A stretch of 64,000 nucleotides of DNA from Crocodylus rhombifer (lineage: Eukaryota > Chordata > Crocodylia > Crocodylidae): NCBI GenBank assembly GCA_038503035.1, contig JAVSML010025531.1, positions 62,001-126,000 of the forward strand, in the 5' to 3' direction. The position numbers and the translations under genes are program-made. Shown piece by piece: positions 10,461 through 21,589 of the stretch (position 1 is its first letter; each line of letters starts with the position of its first letter). Under the pieces are notes generated by a model. That model ran no database searches. It was not told the origin of the DNA and was given only the letters and a program-made list of their open reading frames with translations.

Positions 10461-10682
10461 GTGAGAGACTAAGAGGAACTTTCTGTCTTTGAGAGTAGTC
10501 AAGCATTGGAGCAGGCTACCTAAAGAAATTTTGGAATCTCCTTCCGTGGAAATTGTCAACAAGAGGTTGGACAGGCACTTGGCTTGGGATGGTTTAGTCA
10601 GGGATAACTGTGCCTTGAACAGAGGGCTGGGCTAGATGATCTTCTCAGATCCCTTTCAGCCTTACTTTTCTATGATTCTATG
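10461..10682 (+). mobile_element. 3' end of the interrupted CR1
   Basis: CR1 sequence resumes with GAACTTTCTGTCTTTGAGAG and continues through the 'W-RLP-E' codons, the 'RL' block and the 3' UTR to TTTTCTATGATTCTATGAT. It completes the copy that breaks off at 5845. It therefore belongs to the same insertion and not to a separate one. Confidence 0.82.
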
Positions 10683-10718
10683 ATCTGCCAACTCTAGTTG
10701 TCATTCTACTCTTTAGAT

Positions 10719-10982
10719 CAGTGGTCCCCAACCTTTTTATGGTGAAGATCCCTTTTTGGCACCCCAGGATCTACCACACCCCCCGCCCTGCCCCTCCACC
10801 CCCACCGTCGCCCTGGCTCTGACCCCATTCACCCAGCCCGGCCCAGAAAGCAGGGGGCATGGCTCAGCCCAGCCACATGCATCCTGCTACTCCCGATTGT
10901 TGAGCCTCTGACTGACTGAGATTGACTATCAGAGGCTCCACGATCAACCAGTCAGTCAAGATCGACTGGTTGGTGACCACTG
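10719..10982. mobile_element. hAT-like MITE, 264 bp, second terminus type
   Basis: The ends are inverted: CAGTGGTCCCCAACC on the left, and CAGTGGTCACCAACC when the right end is complemented. They are flanked by CTTTAGAT (10,711-10,718) and CTTTAAAT (10,983-10,990), an 8-bp duplication with one change. CAGTGGT-type termini are typical of Charlie-like hAT MITEs. The right half contains a hairpin built on a CAGTCAGTCAAGATCGACTGGT-type segment. Non-coding. Confidence 0.85.
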
Positions 10983-10990
10983 CTTTAAAT

Positions 10991-13900
10991 CTTCCTTTCT
11001 TTCATTCTATAAAGTGAATAATTTCATATGTAAATAGCTTCCATCAGCTGTTCACCCGAGGATAGTAGGTCTCTCAAGTTCTATATCTAGCCATCATGTT
11101 ATTTCTTCATTTTTCAAGTTCCCTCCTTTGCTGTCTGGTCAGTGATCTATTTCTTTTCTTCATCCTAGACTTTTAACCTTAGATCAGTCTTGCCACTTCA
11201 TTTAGACTCAGTAGTTTAACTGTCCAACCATAGAAAACAAGGGCTGAAAACCTTCCTTACATCTTCAACTATAAAGCTTCTGATCTACTGGTGGCACTCA
11301 ATGCCCAAAGAGATTTAGCAAACTACAAGCTGCAGCCAAACAAGCCACTAAGGAATAGATTGAGAAGGAAATTAAGTTATCTCTAAGTAGCAAGAATTTG
11401 CTCTATCTTTGTCAATTATGAGTCCCACATAAATAAAAAAATACATACAATGCATATATGTTTTTGCCTACATGACCCCGCCCCAGCAATTCCTGGGTCT
11501 AGTTCAATGCAAGTCTTTTGCTTTAACTATTCATTAGTATCTTTTAAATTCTTTTCTATAGTATTCAATACAAATGTATATATCAGAATAGTTAACTTTG
11601 TCAACCTTTTCTTCATGCATATAATTTTTCAAAAAAGAAGTATAACAGTGTGAGGATTCTCTTCATCTTTTGCTTTCCCAGATACGATGTCAGTTGACAG
11701 GCCTGCTATCAGACAAGAGATGTGTCTGTATTACAGTTTCAGGGCAAGATAAATTGGTTCAGGCTGAGCTCTTTGCTATTGTGGTTAGTCTGATACCACT
11801 ATACACAACTTTAAAGCTAGCTCTACACTGCTGTTGTTTTTATCACTGCAATGCAAACGGACTCTGAGCCAGTAAGTATATGCCATTCAACTGGTGGCTG
11901 GACTTGCTGGTCTAACTTCTTTGTTGGCTTATCTTCACTGAAGTCAATGAGCATTTATAGTAGACAACGTGGTCTGATCTGTTTTGGAAAGTGATCTAGT
12001 AGGAAAGTGGTCTGATGATCTAGAAGGCAATATTCCTCTCACTGAAGAACCATGTTCAGTTTTGCTTAGTTGGAAGCTGCTTTTTGTACAAATCTATTTT
12101 TTAACACTCCTTTTTTGTATCTTTCACACCAGACTCTCCAACAGAACAGCACGAGTCTTAAGTTATGCAAGGTTTTCTAATGATCAAACTAATGATCCTG
12201 AATTAATTCCTGCCCACCTTACAAATAACTTGCATTGAAAAAAAATTCTGGTACATATTTGCATATTGCTTCTAATCACTTGATTGTCTAATTTTAGGAA
12301 TAAGAATGTTCTTTTGCCTGCAATCATTTATGTGCTGACCCAGAGTCCTGTGAGCAGTTCTGTATTCAGTGGGTTTACTCACATACATAGAGATAAACTA
12401 AGCTGTTTGCGTAAGCAAAGGGGATAAAAGTAGTTCAACCTATTTTAGTTCATCTTTGCATTTTGGATGCTTACCAGAAATATAAGACTAAGTATTACCC
12501 AAATAAAAATGTTTTGAAATAGAATGTGTATATAGCCAATGTAACAGATTAGTACAAATATAAAAATATATCCTTAGGACAAGTATTAGCAAGAAATGAG
12601 TAATTATTTAGACTTATCTTGAAGATGGATATTTTTGTAAATGAATTAAAAATAAACGTAGTCATTTTCCCCTTAAGTAGCAATAAATTATTAGCTTTGT
12701 ACAGTGCTAAAATTTCTATTTTATGTTCATGATATCATTTTAGTGAAGCTGAGGTGGTTAAAAGAGAGGACATAGGAGTGATTGAACATGAGTGAAATGA
12801 TTTCCAAGATATCAGAGACTAAGGGCCCCTTTTGGACAATAATGTATTAGAATATTTTCCATCTCCTAACACATTGCAGATTAATCAGCACTTGCATGTT
12901 ATGGAAAATCAATCATAAAACAAAGCCATGATTTATATGAACTAGTAATCCCTATACTAAGTTAACATTTAACTTCTTTCTTCTCCCCAAATGCTGAGAT
13001 TAAAAAGTAGGTCAACAAACTCATTTAAATAGCTCATTCCACAGTGTGGTTTAAATTAGTGCTAGTGACATGTGTATGATGTGCTTGGTTTTTCCTTTTA
13101 TAGTGCATTGGTTAAATTTAGAATGGTTCAAAGTGGCTGTTCTACATAAATCTCTAGGCAAATCCTCAGATCTTTCAATCAGTTAATATTTCAATGCTTA
13201 TATCATGATAGCATTGTCTCCATAAGTAATACGTTTTATCGAAACATTAAGGTTAGTCTGGTTGCTTCAGTGGTGCCTTGAATACAGTGCTAACTCTTGA
13301 ACTAGGGGGCAATCTTTTGTTCACAGGGCAATGAACATATTTTCTGTGACTATTAAGAATCTGGCTTTTAGCCTCTGGCACAGTGAATTTTTAGTGTATG
13401 AAATTCAACTAGAACCAGGCTACATCCATTTAGAAACGTTTTGAGAGCCATTGGATAGGGTGGTACCAGATCAGGTTATTGTATTACCCTTAACAATATT
13501 ATAGTTGGGGGTTAAGGAAATGGCTTCAGGTGAAAAAACACTAGACAGCCTTTAAAAAAAAACACATCTCTGTTTTAAAGCAATTTCCTTGACCGTCCAT
13601 TTCCCTTTGTGTCTTGAAGATCTCCTAAAGTTGTCCCTAAGAATTAATTTTAAAGGAACTTAAGAGAAATTGCAACCCAGTAGAGAAGCTCTTTTATTCC
13701 CTTGCTACTATATGTTGTTATTTTTCTGTGCATGGAGGCATTTTCTCCACTCTATGGCAGTGGTTTTGCATGTTAAGATACTAGCAGTGATGAGGGAATA
13801 ATGAAAACTTCTCACTAATTTTGATAATTTCTGAACAGATTTTTGCTCAGGTCATATTTACATTTATTTTTAGCTATTGCTTTTATTTCTGCTGTTAAAA

Positions 13901-14435
13901 TCTGTGGGAGTGAAGTTTTTGTTCACAGGAAAGTTTGCAGAGACCAAGGGTTTTTTGGGCCGGTAGTAAAAATTAATCATAAAATAATTTTCCACTGCAA
14001 AAATTGGTGATTAATGCATATATCAACCACCAGAGAAACACAATCAAAGGATAAATATGTGTATTAAGTTCAAATTCATTAAGTTTAGTTTCATGGCTAT
14101 TTGTCATTCATCTCCCACCGACATCTCTGATATAGCGTCCTCTTATGTCCTGTTCTACCCTACCATGAATGTTACCCTTGGCATATTCCTACTCTACCTT
14201 GTGCATAAACAACCCCAAAGGTGCAACAAGACATATATCCCAATGTTGTAAAAGCTCTTGCTCTTGTTGCACATCCACTGTCACACAGCCTCCATCATTT
14301 TGCTGTCATCCTGAAAACATTACTTTATAATCCTTCCTTCATTCTCCTAGCTGCGTGGGTGGGGCAGCACAGTCCATCTAAACAATAAAACTGTATCTGT
14401 GGCACACAAGCGGGTATGTGGTGACAGTGCCTCGT
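10991..14435. other. Repeat-poor non-coding stretch
   Basis: AT-rich DNA of about 3.4 kb with no recognisable mobile element, long open frame or tandem repeat. Composition and stop frequency fit an intron or intergenic DNA. I see no exon-like segment. Confidence 0.5.
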
Positions 14436-14620
14436 TACTCAGCACTGGTTAGGTCTCATCTAGAGTATTATGTGCAGTTTTGGGCTCCACATTTTAAAAA
14501 GGACAAAAGGAGTTAGAGAGGATCTAGAGGCAGGTGAAAAAATGATAAACACCACTTTGCTAGCTGAACTGGAAGCACTCTACCAATGTCTGTGCAGCAA
14601 TGTGGTTAGGCTAATTAACA
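14436..14620 (+). mobile_element. CR1 fragment
   Basis: The segment TTAGGTCTCATCTAGAGTATTATGTGCAG... corresponds to the CR1 codons '[17 protein letters not shown]' and then degenerates. It is too short and diverged for a full description. The end near 14,560-14,620 is approximate. Confidence 0.65.
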
Positions 14621-14810
14621 TGGAAAGAGGATAACTGTCACTCATGCCTCTCAGCACTGCTAATATAGTATATCTGCAGTGCTGCGGAGACGCAGCTTAT
14701 ATTTCTTCTGGCTCAGGAGGTAGCACACACAGAACTGTGTTTTGTTTCAAGATTCTGCTGCTGGCATTGTAAGTTTTCTGTGTAGCCATGGCTTATAAAA
14801 GTGCCTTCCT

Positions 14811-16180
14811 TCATGGGTGCTGAAGGAATTGGTCAGTGTCATTGCTGAGCCACTGGCACAGCTGTTTGAGCTCTCATGGTGCTCCGGACAGGTCCCTGAG
14901 AATTGGAAAAAGGCCAATGTGGTGCCCATTTTTAGGAAGGGGAGAAGGGAGGAGCTGGGTAACTTTAAGCCAGTCAGTCTTACCTTTATCCCTTGGAAAA
15001 TACTAGAAAAAATCGTCAAAGAGCGTATTTGTGAAAGCCTAGCAGGGGAAACGATGCTGAAAGGAAATCAGCATGGGTTCGTCGCAGGTAGGTCCCGACT
15101 GATCAACTTTATAGCCTTTTATGACCAGGTCACATACTGCCTTGACACAGGAGTGGAGGCTGATGTCATCTACTTGGATTTTAGGAAGGCCTTCCACACA
15201 GTTTTGCATCCTGTTCTCATAGGGAAGCTAATGGGCTGTGAGGTGGATGCCTACACAGTCAGGTGGGTGGCTAACTGGCTTAGGGACTGCACCCAGAGAG
15301 TGGTGGTTGACAGGTCATTTTCAACCTGAAAGGAGGTGGGCAGTGGGGTCCTGCAGCTTTTGGTCCTGGGGCCAGTATTATTTAATATCTTCATCAGCAA
15401 TTTGGATGAGGGTGTGTTGAGCACCCTCTCCAAGTTTGCAGATGATACCAAATTATGGGGCAAAGTTAATACACCAGAGGACAGGGAGCAGTTACAGGCT
15501 AATCTGGACAGGTTAGATCAATAGGCAGAATAAAATAGGATGCAATTCAACAAAGATAAATGTAAGGTACTCCATGTAGGAAGGAGGAATCCCCAGCGCA
15601 CCTACAGGTTGGGAGATGTCTTCCTAAGCAGCTCAGAGGCTGAGAGAGATCTTGGAGTCATAGTTGAACTCCAAGATGAACATGAGCCAGCAGTGCAATG
15701 AGGCCATCAACAAAGCCAATTGCACCTTGTCATGTATTAGCAGATGCATGACCAACAGATTGAGGGAGGTGATGTTCCCCCTCTATGCAGCATCGGTCAG
15801 GCCGCAGTTGGAGTATTGTGTCCAGTTTTGGGTGCTGCACTTCAAGAGGGATATGGAGGATCTGGAAAGGGTTCAGAGGAGGGCCACCCATATAGTTAGT
15901 GGTCTCCATGAAAGACCCTACGAGGAGAGATTGAGAGATCTGGATCTCTTCAGCCTATACAAAAGACATTAGGAAGACTGTGTACAATAAGGGTGGCCAG
16001 AGCCTGGAATGGGCTTCCAAGAGAGGTGGTATTATCACCTAACTTGGAGGTCTTCAAGAGGAGGCTTGACAATCACCTGGCTGGGGTTGTCTGACTGTGG
16101 TCCTCTTTCCTGCCAGGGGCAGGGGGTTGGACACGGCGATCCATTGGGTCCCTTCCGACTGTATAATCTATGAATCTAAG
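14811..16180 (+). mobile_element. CR1 LINE, 5'-truncated, with 3' tail
   Basis: It starts within the reverse transcriptase domain and runs to a CR1 3' tail (TATAATCTATGAATCTAAG at about 16,162-16,180). A deletion of roughly 150 bp lies near 15,972, where the frame jumps from the 'FSLYKRH' block to 'VARAWNGLP'. Divergence is moderate, less than in the copy at 3425. Confidence 0.9.
14817..15972 (+). pseudogene. CR1 ORF2 reverse transcriptase and C-terminal remnant
   Basis: The 170-residue frame at 14,817-15,329 begins within the RT domain (LKELVSVIAEPLAQLF...). It continues through NWKKANVVPIFRKG, the GFVAGRSRLINFI block and YLDFRKAFHTV, where the first catalytic aspartate is kept as LDF. A stop follows RSFST. 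The frame at 15,336-15,524 restores [15 protein letters not shown] and the catalytic KFADDTKLW. The frame at 15,664-15,972 gives the downstream block ending LERVQRRA...LDLFSLYKRH. Three frames joined by indels and stops show inactivity, though both catalytic motifs survive. Confidence 0.88.
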
Positions 16181-17720
16181 ATACTTACAGCTCTTCCTAC
16201 TAAACACCAACTTCTTTATGCCATATATTCCTGGAGAAGAGATTTAAAGATAAAGCTTAGAAAATGGAGAGAAATATTGGGATTGGATTGGATTCATTAA
16301 TTTGCCTCTCAAGAACGTTTATTGAATGACATCTTTCAGTAACTGTTTTTTTAGACTTAGTTAAATCTGTTCGTAATTGTCCATATATGAACTATTTATT
16401 TATTGATGATAAACAAAAGAATTCACCAACTCTTAAATTAAATCCCTTTTCCCATCTATAAACTATTTCAGTTCTCTAGATACCCTGACACTTTACTCTA
16501 TCCTAGTTTGGGAAGTAAAACTTGGGTTCTATCAAAGAGTTAATTCATGGTCATATCTCTTACAAAAAGCTCTTGAGGGAGATGCATACAAGAGAAAATG
16601 TAACTTCAGTAGGCACTGTCTGTTGCCTGTATTCTGCCCTGTTTGTTTGCTTTTTGTAAAAAATAATAAAATAGGCACAGTTAGTAACAGCAATTATTTT
16701 CCTTGTTTTTAATTGAGTGGCTTCCCACATCATGGCAAAGAACTCCATGTGATTGAAGTAGTAGAAATCATAACTATGAAGAAAGACAACCATTGAGGTT
16801 TTTCTTTCCATTTCTTGTTTCTTTCAATTATACCTTTTTAGTAAATGTTTAGATAAAATTACTGGCACTCAATTTCCCTGTTTTATCCCATAACATTTAC
16901 TTATAAAGTCTAAGAGCAAGAGACTATAATTTCCAATGGAAATGTCTCTCTAGAATTTAACGTGTGAATTGAGTGTACAACAACAATAAGTTTACACTTC
17001 AATATTAAGGGATAGCATTGCTCAAATGCTGGTACCATTTCCAGTTCACATACTTCTTAAATATTTAAAATTGTCAATTGACCTCTTGCTGTTTTATTCT
17101 GCCTGTCTTCTGTCAAAGCATGGGTCTTACTCTCTGAGAGCTCAGTTGTATTGGCTGTTTCATGCTGTACAAAAATAAATATGCCCATCCTCTAATTAAT
17201 GATTTAGCTGTTTGTTCTGACATGCATTGGCCTCCTCTTTCAGAAAGTAGTAAGAGACTGAGATATCCAAAATCAACATTTTTTCCTACTTAGTGTGATG
17301 AAATGACTAGCTAGAGCAAACATTTCAAATTTGTTCCTCGTGCTCCTGACACAAGCTGCCTATCTTAATCTGCAGCAAGCGAAATAACTTAAATCTTATG
17401 GAACTTGACTTTGGCAAAGAGGATAACAGACTAACTTTCTGACTTCTCTATCTCTTCATGTTATCTGATTTGAAAGTAGATAGGTCAACTAGAATGACAA
17501 CGTGCAGACAAGTCAAAGCAATCATACCCCAGCTGATATTCTACATTGTAAAATTATTTTAGCCAGATACATACAGACCAGCATATTATAGGACCAAACT
17601 AGCTAATTGTTACACATTTATATTTTAGTCTTTTTATGGAGTGTCTGTAAAGGTACCAGATTTACAGACCAGGAGATAGGAGCCATCTTTAACACAGCAG
17701 CACAAGATTTCTTGTGTTGT
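16181..17720. other. Non-coding stretch, nothing recognised
   Basis: AT-rich sequence without repeats or coding signal between two CR1 copies. The open frame at 16,560-16,811 on the minus strand lacks any family feature. Confidence 0.5.
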
Positions 17721-17724
17721 AAGT

Positions 17725-18553
17725 TAAAGAGCTGGCAGGCATCATTGTTCAGCCTCTGGCACGGATCTTTGAGAACTCCTGGTGCTCTGGTGTAGTGCCC
17801 GATGATTGGAAGAAAGCCAATGTGGTGCCTAGCTTCAAGAAAGGGAAGAAAGTAGATCTGGCAAACTACAGACCCATCAGCCTGACTTCTATCCTGGGGA
17901 AGGTCTTGGAAAAGATTATCAAAGAGGCCATCCTATACAGGCTAGCTGATGGCAATATCCTGAGGGATACCCAGCACAGGTTTGTTTCAGGTAGGTCTTG
18001 CTTAACCAATCTCATTTCCTTTTATGACCAGGTAACTTAACACCTGGAGAAGGGAGAAGAGATTGATGTCATATAGCTTGATGTTAAAAAAGCCTTTGAT
18101 CTGGTATCCCATGATCACCTCTTGGCAAAACTGGCAAACTGCAGCTTTGACCTCACCACAATCTGCTGGCTGGGGAATTGGCTCCATGGCAGGACTCAGA
18201 GGGTGGTGGTTGACGTAAGTCATTCATTGTGGTGCCCTGTGACCAGTGCGGTCCCTCAAGACTCTGTCCTAGGGCCTTTACTTTTCAATATCTTCATCAA
18301 TGATGTTGACATTGGTGTCAGAAGCGGGCTGGCCAAATTTGCTGATGACACCAACATTTGGGGTAAAGCATCCACACCTGAGGACAGGAGGCTGATCCAG
18401 GCAGAGCTTGACAGGCTCATGAAATGGGTGGACGAGAACCTGATGGTGTTCAACACTGAAAAATGCAAGGTTCTCCACCTTGGGAGGAAAAACCTGCAGC
18501 ATCCTTATAGGCTTGGCAGTGCTATGCTGGCTAGCACCACGGATGAAAGGGAC
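17725..18553 (+). pseudogene. CR1 ORF2 reverse transcriptase remnant
   Basis: The frame at 17,795-18,040 reads DDWKKANVVPSFKKGKK...NYRPISLTSILGKVLEKI...HRFVSGRSCLTNLISFYDQVT, the family's N-terminal RT block. After a stop (18,041) and a frame change, 18,122-18,553 gives QRVVVDV..., PLLFNIFINDVD and the catalytic KFADDTNIW, then KCKVLHLGRKN. The AFD motif sits at about 18,090 in an interrupted frame. The reading is cut at 18,553 by the insertion. Confidence 0.87.
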
Positions 18554-18852
18554 AAAATCTGTGAAAGCTTAACATATTGGTCCAGCCAGGTCACCTTGCA
18601 ACCTCTTCTGTGGCAAAGTGATATATAGGAATATATACTGATAGTATCTAGGTCTGCCTTATGGCAGGTTATGTGGACTGTAGCGAGTATCCAAAGTTAT
18701 GGTAACTCCTTCTGCGGTTAAGATGCCATGGTAGAGAGGGATACCATTTAATTTCTAATGGGTAGTCTTGGGTCTCTTCTTTCTAAGAATGATTTGTCAA
18801 TCTCTTCCTGAGGCCAGGAACTCATCTGTGCCGCCTTCTCATCTTTTCTGGC
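18554..18852 (+). repeat. 299-bp dispersed repeat, copy 1 (inside CR1)
   Basis: This sequence is absent from CR1 and recurs in the same orientation at 28,357-28,655 with the same length and only about five substitutions (roughly 98% identity by eye). Here it sits cleanly between CR1 codons with no target duplication, no poly-A and no inverted ends. The junctions share AC (left) and T (right) with the flanks of copy 2. That pattern points to a templated insertion during break repair rather than transposition. No protein or RNA family was recognised. Confidence 0.9.
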
Positions 18853-19500
18853 TTAGGGGTCATGATTGACCACAAGATGAACATAAGCCTGCAATGTGAT
18901 GCTGCGGCTGGTAAAGTGAGCAAAACACTGGCTTGATCCATAGATGCTTCTCAAGTGAATCCTGGGACATCATTCTCCCATTGTACTCGGCTTTGGTGAG
19001 GCCCCAGCTGAAGTACTACATCTAGTTTTGGGCTCCACTATTCAAAAAGGATGTGGAGAAGCTTGAGAGAGTGCAGAGGAGAGCCATGTGCATGATCAGA
19101 GGTCCTATGAATGATACACACATATTCCTCATGAAAGACTGAGAGCCATGGGACCCTTCAGCCTGGAAAAGCACAGGCTCAGGGAGATCTGGTGGCCACG
19201 TATAAGTTTATTAGAGGTGTTCACCAGAGTGCCCCAAGGGATGATAAGATTGAATGGTCACAAACTCCTCTGCAACTGTTTCAGGCTGGACATAAGGAAG
19301 AACTTTTTTACTGTCTGAGCTCCCAAGGTTTGGAATAGACTGCTGCTGGAGGTGGTTCAAGCACCCACTTTCAATGCCTTCAAGAGACATTTGGATGTTT
19401 ATCTTGCTGGGATCCTATGATTCCTGCTGACTTCCTGTCCCTGGGCAGACTCAGTGATCCTCCCTTACAGCCCGAATGTCTATGAAATCTATGACATCTA
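18853..19500 (+). pseudogene. CR1 ORF2 C-terminal remnant and 3' UTR
   Basis: The CR1 frame resumes with GVMIDHKMNISLQCD-like codons, then VRPQLKYY at about 19,000, EKLERVQRRA at about 19,060, and FRLDIRKNFFTV-like codons at about 19,280. In-frame stops occur at several points. The 3' UTR follows from about 19,415, ending in the TCTATGAAATCTATGACATC tail. Confidence 0.82.
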
Positions 19501-20099
19501 AGTGTATGTCTCTCTCATGCATTAAATCTAGGAGTAGCAGAAAAATGCAGTTCATTTGTGGCTGTTCATTTTCCAGTACCATGGTTGTGAATATAAGAAG
19601 AGTCTTATTCGGTGACAGTTGTGGTAGTAGCTTTGTGATAATGTTTCACTTGAGAACTGGCTCAAAGCTTATTTCATATAGGACACTATTAAGTGCACAA
19701 GATGCTTAATGGTGAATTAGCATTGTTTACTGTGAAGTAAGTATGAAGGTCTACACATGCACATGCTTACTTCACAGTCAATCTCCCTAATCTTGAGTAA
19801 ATTTGCTATCTGTAAATGCGAATAGCAAATACACTTGGCATTAGTAATGGCCTTATAGATGTCTGGCTGGGAGCCAAATCTGCTCCTGGTCAGCCATCCA
19901 CAAAGGGGAGGTAGATAGCTCCCTGCCTTCAGGAGCTGCCTGCTGCCAGGGCAGGCTCTGCCACAATAGCCTGGGTAGGGACTATGTCTCCCTGTCCTAA
20001 CAGCAGGGAGCTCAAGTCCCTTCCTCCCAGATCCTTATCTCCCATCCCCCACTCCCCTATCATGATTGGGGAGTGGGGAGCTGGGAGACCCTTATCTCC

Positions 20100-21210
20100 C
20101 AGCAGGGGATCCACCACCATGGAGCTGCTGCTGGGAGATGCTCATCTCCAAGCCTGAGCCCTGTGGTCACGAGGCTTCGGTTGGGAGACTCTGGGAGATA
20201 AGTCTTCCAGCCCAAACCCTGTGACCATGGGGCTTGGAGATGAGGGTCTTTCAGCAGCAAGCCCCACAGTCATAGAGTTGGTACTGGGAGCTCCTTGCAG
20301 GCAGGGTTGGGGAGCTCATTCCCCACCCAGCTCCATGAGCACGGAGCCTGAAGGGGGAACAGGCTGTGAAGTGTATTCCCTGCCTAGTAGGGCTGTGTAA
20401 AATTTGGCCAGCTGTTTTGTTTCAACACCGTATTGATTAATTTCAAGCTTGAAATGGTGAAATCAAAATGAAACAAAGGGCTTTGAAACACCCTCCAAAT
20501 AAAACACGGGCAGTCGAAACATTTTGAAAGTTTCAAAATGTTTCAAGTCTTGAAGCAGCCAGCCAGGTGGTGGGACACTTCCGCAGCTCCATGTGGCTCA
20601 GCCCAGCAGGGAGTGCAGCCCTGGATCTTCCTGTCTCCGGTGGCCAGCCTGCACTCAGTGGGGCTGGTGGAACCGATAGGAGCACAGTGCTGGCTCCGTC
20701 TGCCTCCTGCCACCAGGCTGTGCTCCGATCAGCTCCACCAGCCCCATGGAGGTCAGCCTAGTGGCAGAAGGTGGGTAGAGCCAGAGCTGTGCTCTGCCTC
20801 CCACCACCAGGCTGAGTTTCATGGGGCTGCAGGAAGCCGACTGCAGTGCTGGGGAACTCAGCCGGGCTGAGTTTTCCTGCCCAATCACAGCACTAGGGAG
20901 GGGAATTTGGCTGAGCTGAGTTTCCCAGCCTAATCACAGCCCGATCGAAACATTAAAGCAGCATTGAAACAGCTAAACCATTTTGATTAAATGGAACAGA
21001 CCAGTGCTTTTGAAATGAAACTGTTCCACTGAAACGTTGAAACAGATGTAGAAGCGGAATTGCTGCTGTTTTGCACAGCCCTACTGCCTAGCTCCACAAG
21101 CATGAAGCTGCTGGTGTAATAGGCTGTGGAGCTTGTTCTCCCCCTCAGCTCTGTGAGTGCGGAACTAGAGGGCGATCAAGCTCCCCAACCCTGCATTCAC
21201 AGACCTGGGT
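20100..21210 (+). repeat. Degenerate minisatellite, unit about 46-65 bp, split by a MITE
   Basis: A phrase of the form CTCCATGAGCACGGAGCCTG recurs near 20,110, 20,161, 20,220, 20,266, 20,331, 21,092 and 21,149. When the 704 bp of MITE plus one duplication are discounted, the spacing between the units at 20,331 and 21,092 is 57 bp, the same as the next interval. Units are diverged. The open frames here come from the repetition and are not genes. Confidence 0.65.
20388..21083. mobile_element. hAT MITE, 696 bp, same ends as the 4-kb hAT element
   Basis: The ends TAGGGCTGTGTAAAA and, complemented, TAGGGCTGTGCAAAA match the hAT element at 6251-10,287. CTGCCTAG flanks both sides exactly (20,380-20,387 and 21,084-21,091), fitting nTnnnnAn. 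The subterminal regions are rich in TTTGAAA/GTTTCAA words (20,420-20,550 and 20,940-21,050). The centre is a GC-rich block with no similarity to transposase. It was probably mobilised by a transposase of that family. Confidence 0.92.
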
Positions 21211-21589
21211 GGGGAACAAGCTCCCCAGCTCCCACTCTGCAATTGTGGAGCAGGGGCTGGGAGGTCCCTGCATGGGGACTGTTCCCTGCTTAGCCTGGAG
21301 TTGCCTGGGACCTGCCCCTGACAGACAGCCTGGAGGTGACTGGGGACAGCTGTTTCTTGGCTCAGTGCTCCCTGCCAGCCTCTGGGCTTGCACACAGGGG
21401 GAAACTGGGAGCAAATTCTCTCCCTAACTGACATGTCTAGACACCTACCCAAAAACTCTTACTGTGCAGTATCTTACTTCACATTAAAGCCAGGCTGGAG
21501 TAAATGCATGTGTAGATGTGCCCTGAATTTTACCATGTCTTTTGGTGCCAACTTTGTTGCATAAAATGGAAGCTAGTTTCTTCCACTTG

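Larger units (their letters stand above)
3425..10682 (+). mobile_element. CR1 LINE, long decayed copy split by nested insertions
   Basis: A plus-strand CR1 carries endonuclease, reverse transcriptase and C-terminal remnants over 3425-5845, and its missing 3' end resumes at 10,461-10,682. The two parts join in the correct order at the point where CR1 reads '...AATTTAGRTTG' then '...GAACTTTCTG'. The 3' tail ends TTTTCTATGATTCTATGAT. Stops and frameshifts are frequent, and the stretch 5015-5160 fits the family poorly and may be a deletion with filler. This is the longest CR1 copy in the window and the oldest layer of the nest. Confidence 0.85.
17725..19500 (+). mobile_element. CR1 LINE, 5'-truncated, interrupted by a 299-bp insertion
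   Basis: CR1 sequence covers 17,725-18,553 and 18,853-19,500. The two parts join exactly as GATGAAAGGGAC/TTAGGGGTCATG, the continuous family sequence. It ends in the young-type tail TCTATGAAATCTATGACATC. Decay is moderate. The interruption at 18,554-18,852 is described separately. Confidence 0.9.
19748..21523. mobile_element. Foldback-type element with GGGCACATCTACACATGC-like ends
   Basis: The left end GGTCTACACATGCACATG (19,748) is matched by the complemented right end GGGCACATCTACACATGCA (21,523). A hairpin of ACTGTGAAGTAAG and CTTACTTCACAGT brackets the left end (19,728-19,777). The flanks contain TATGAA and CTGAA, a doubtful duplication. The interior is GC-rich and non-coding: a minisatellite plus a nested hAT MITE. 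The family resembles the shorter elements at 2501 and 38,326. Superfamily unknown. Confidence 0.5.

Noticed and set aside
20100..21210. CRISPR-like spacing of repeats
   Set aside because: Units are diverged and directly tandem with irregular spacing; the context is a eukaryotic genome.
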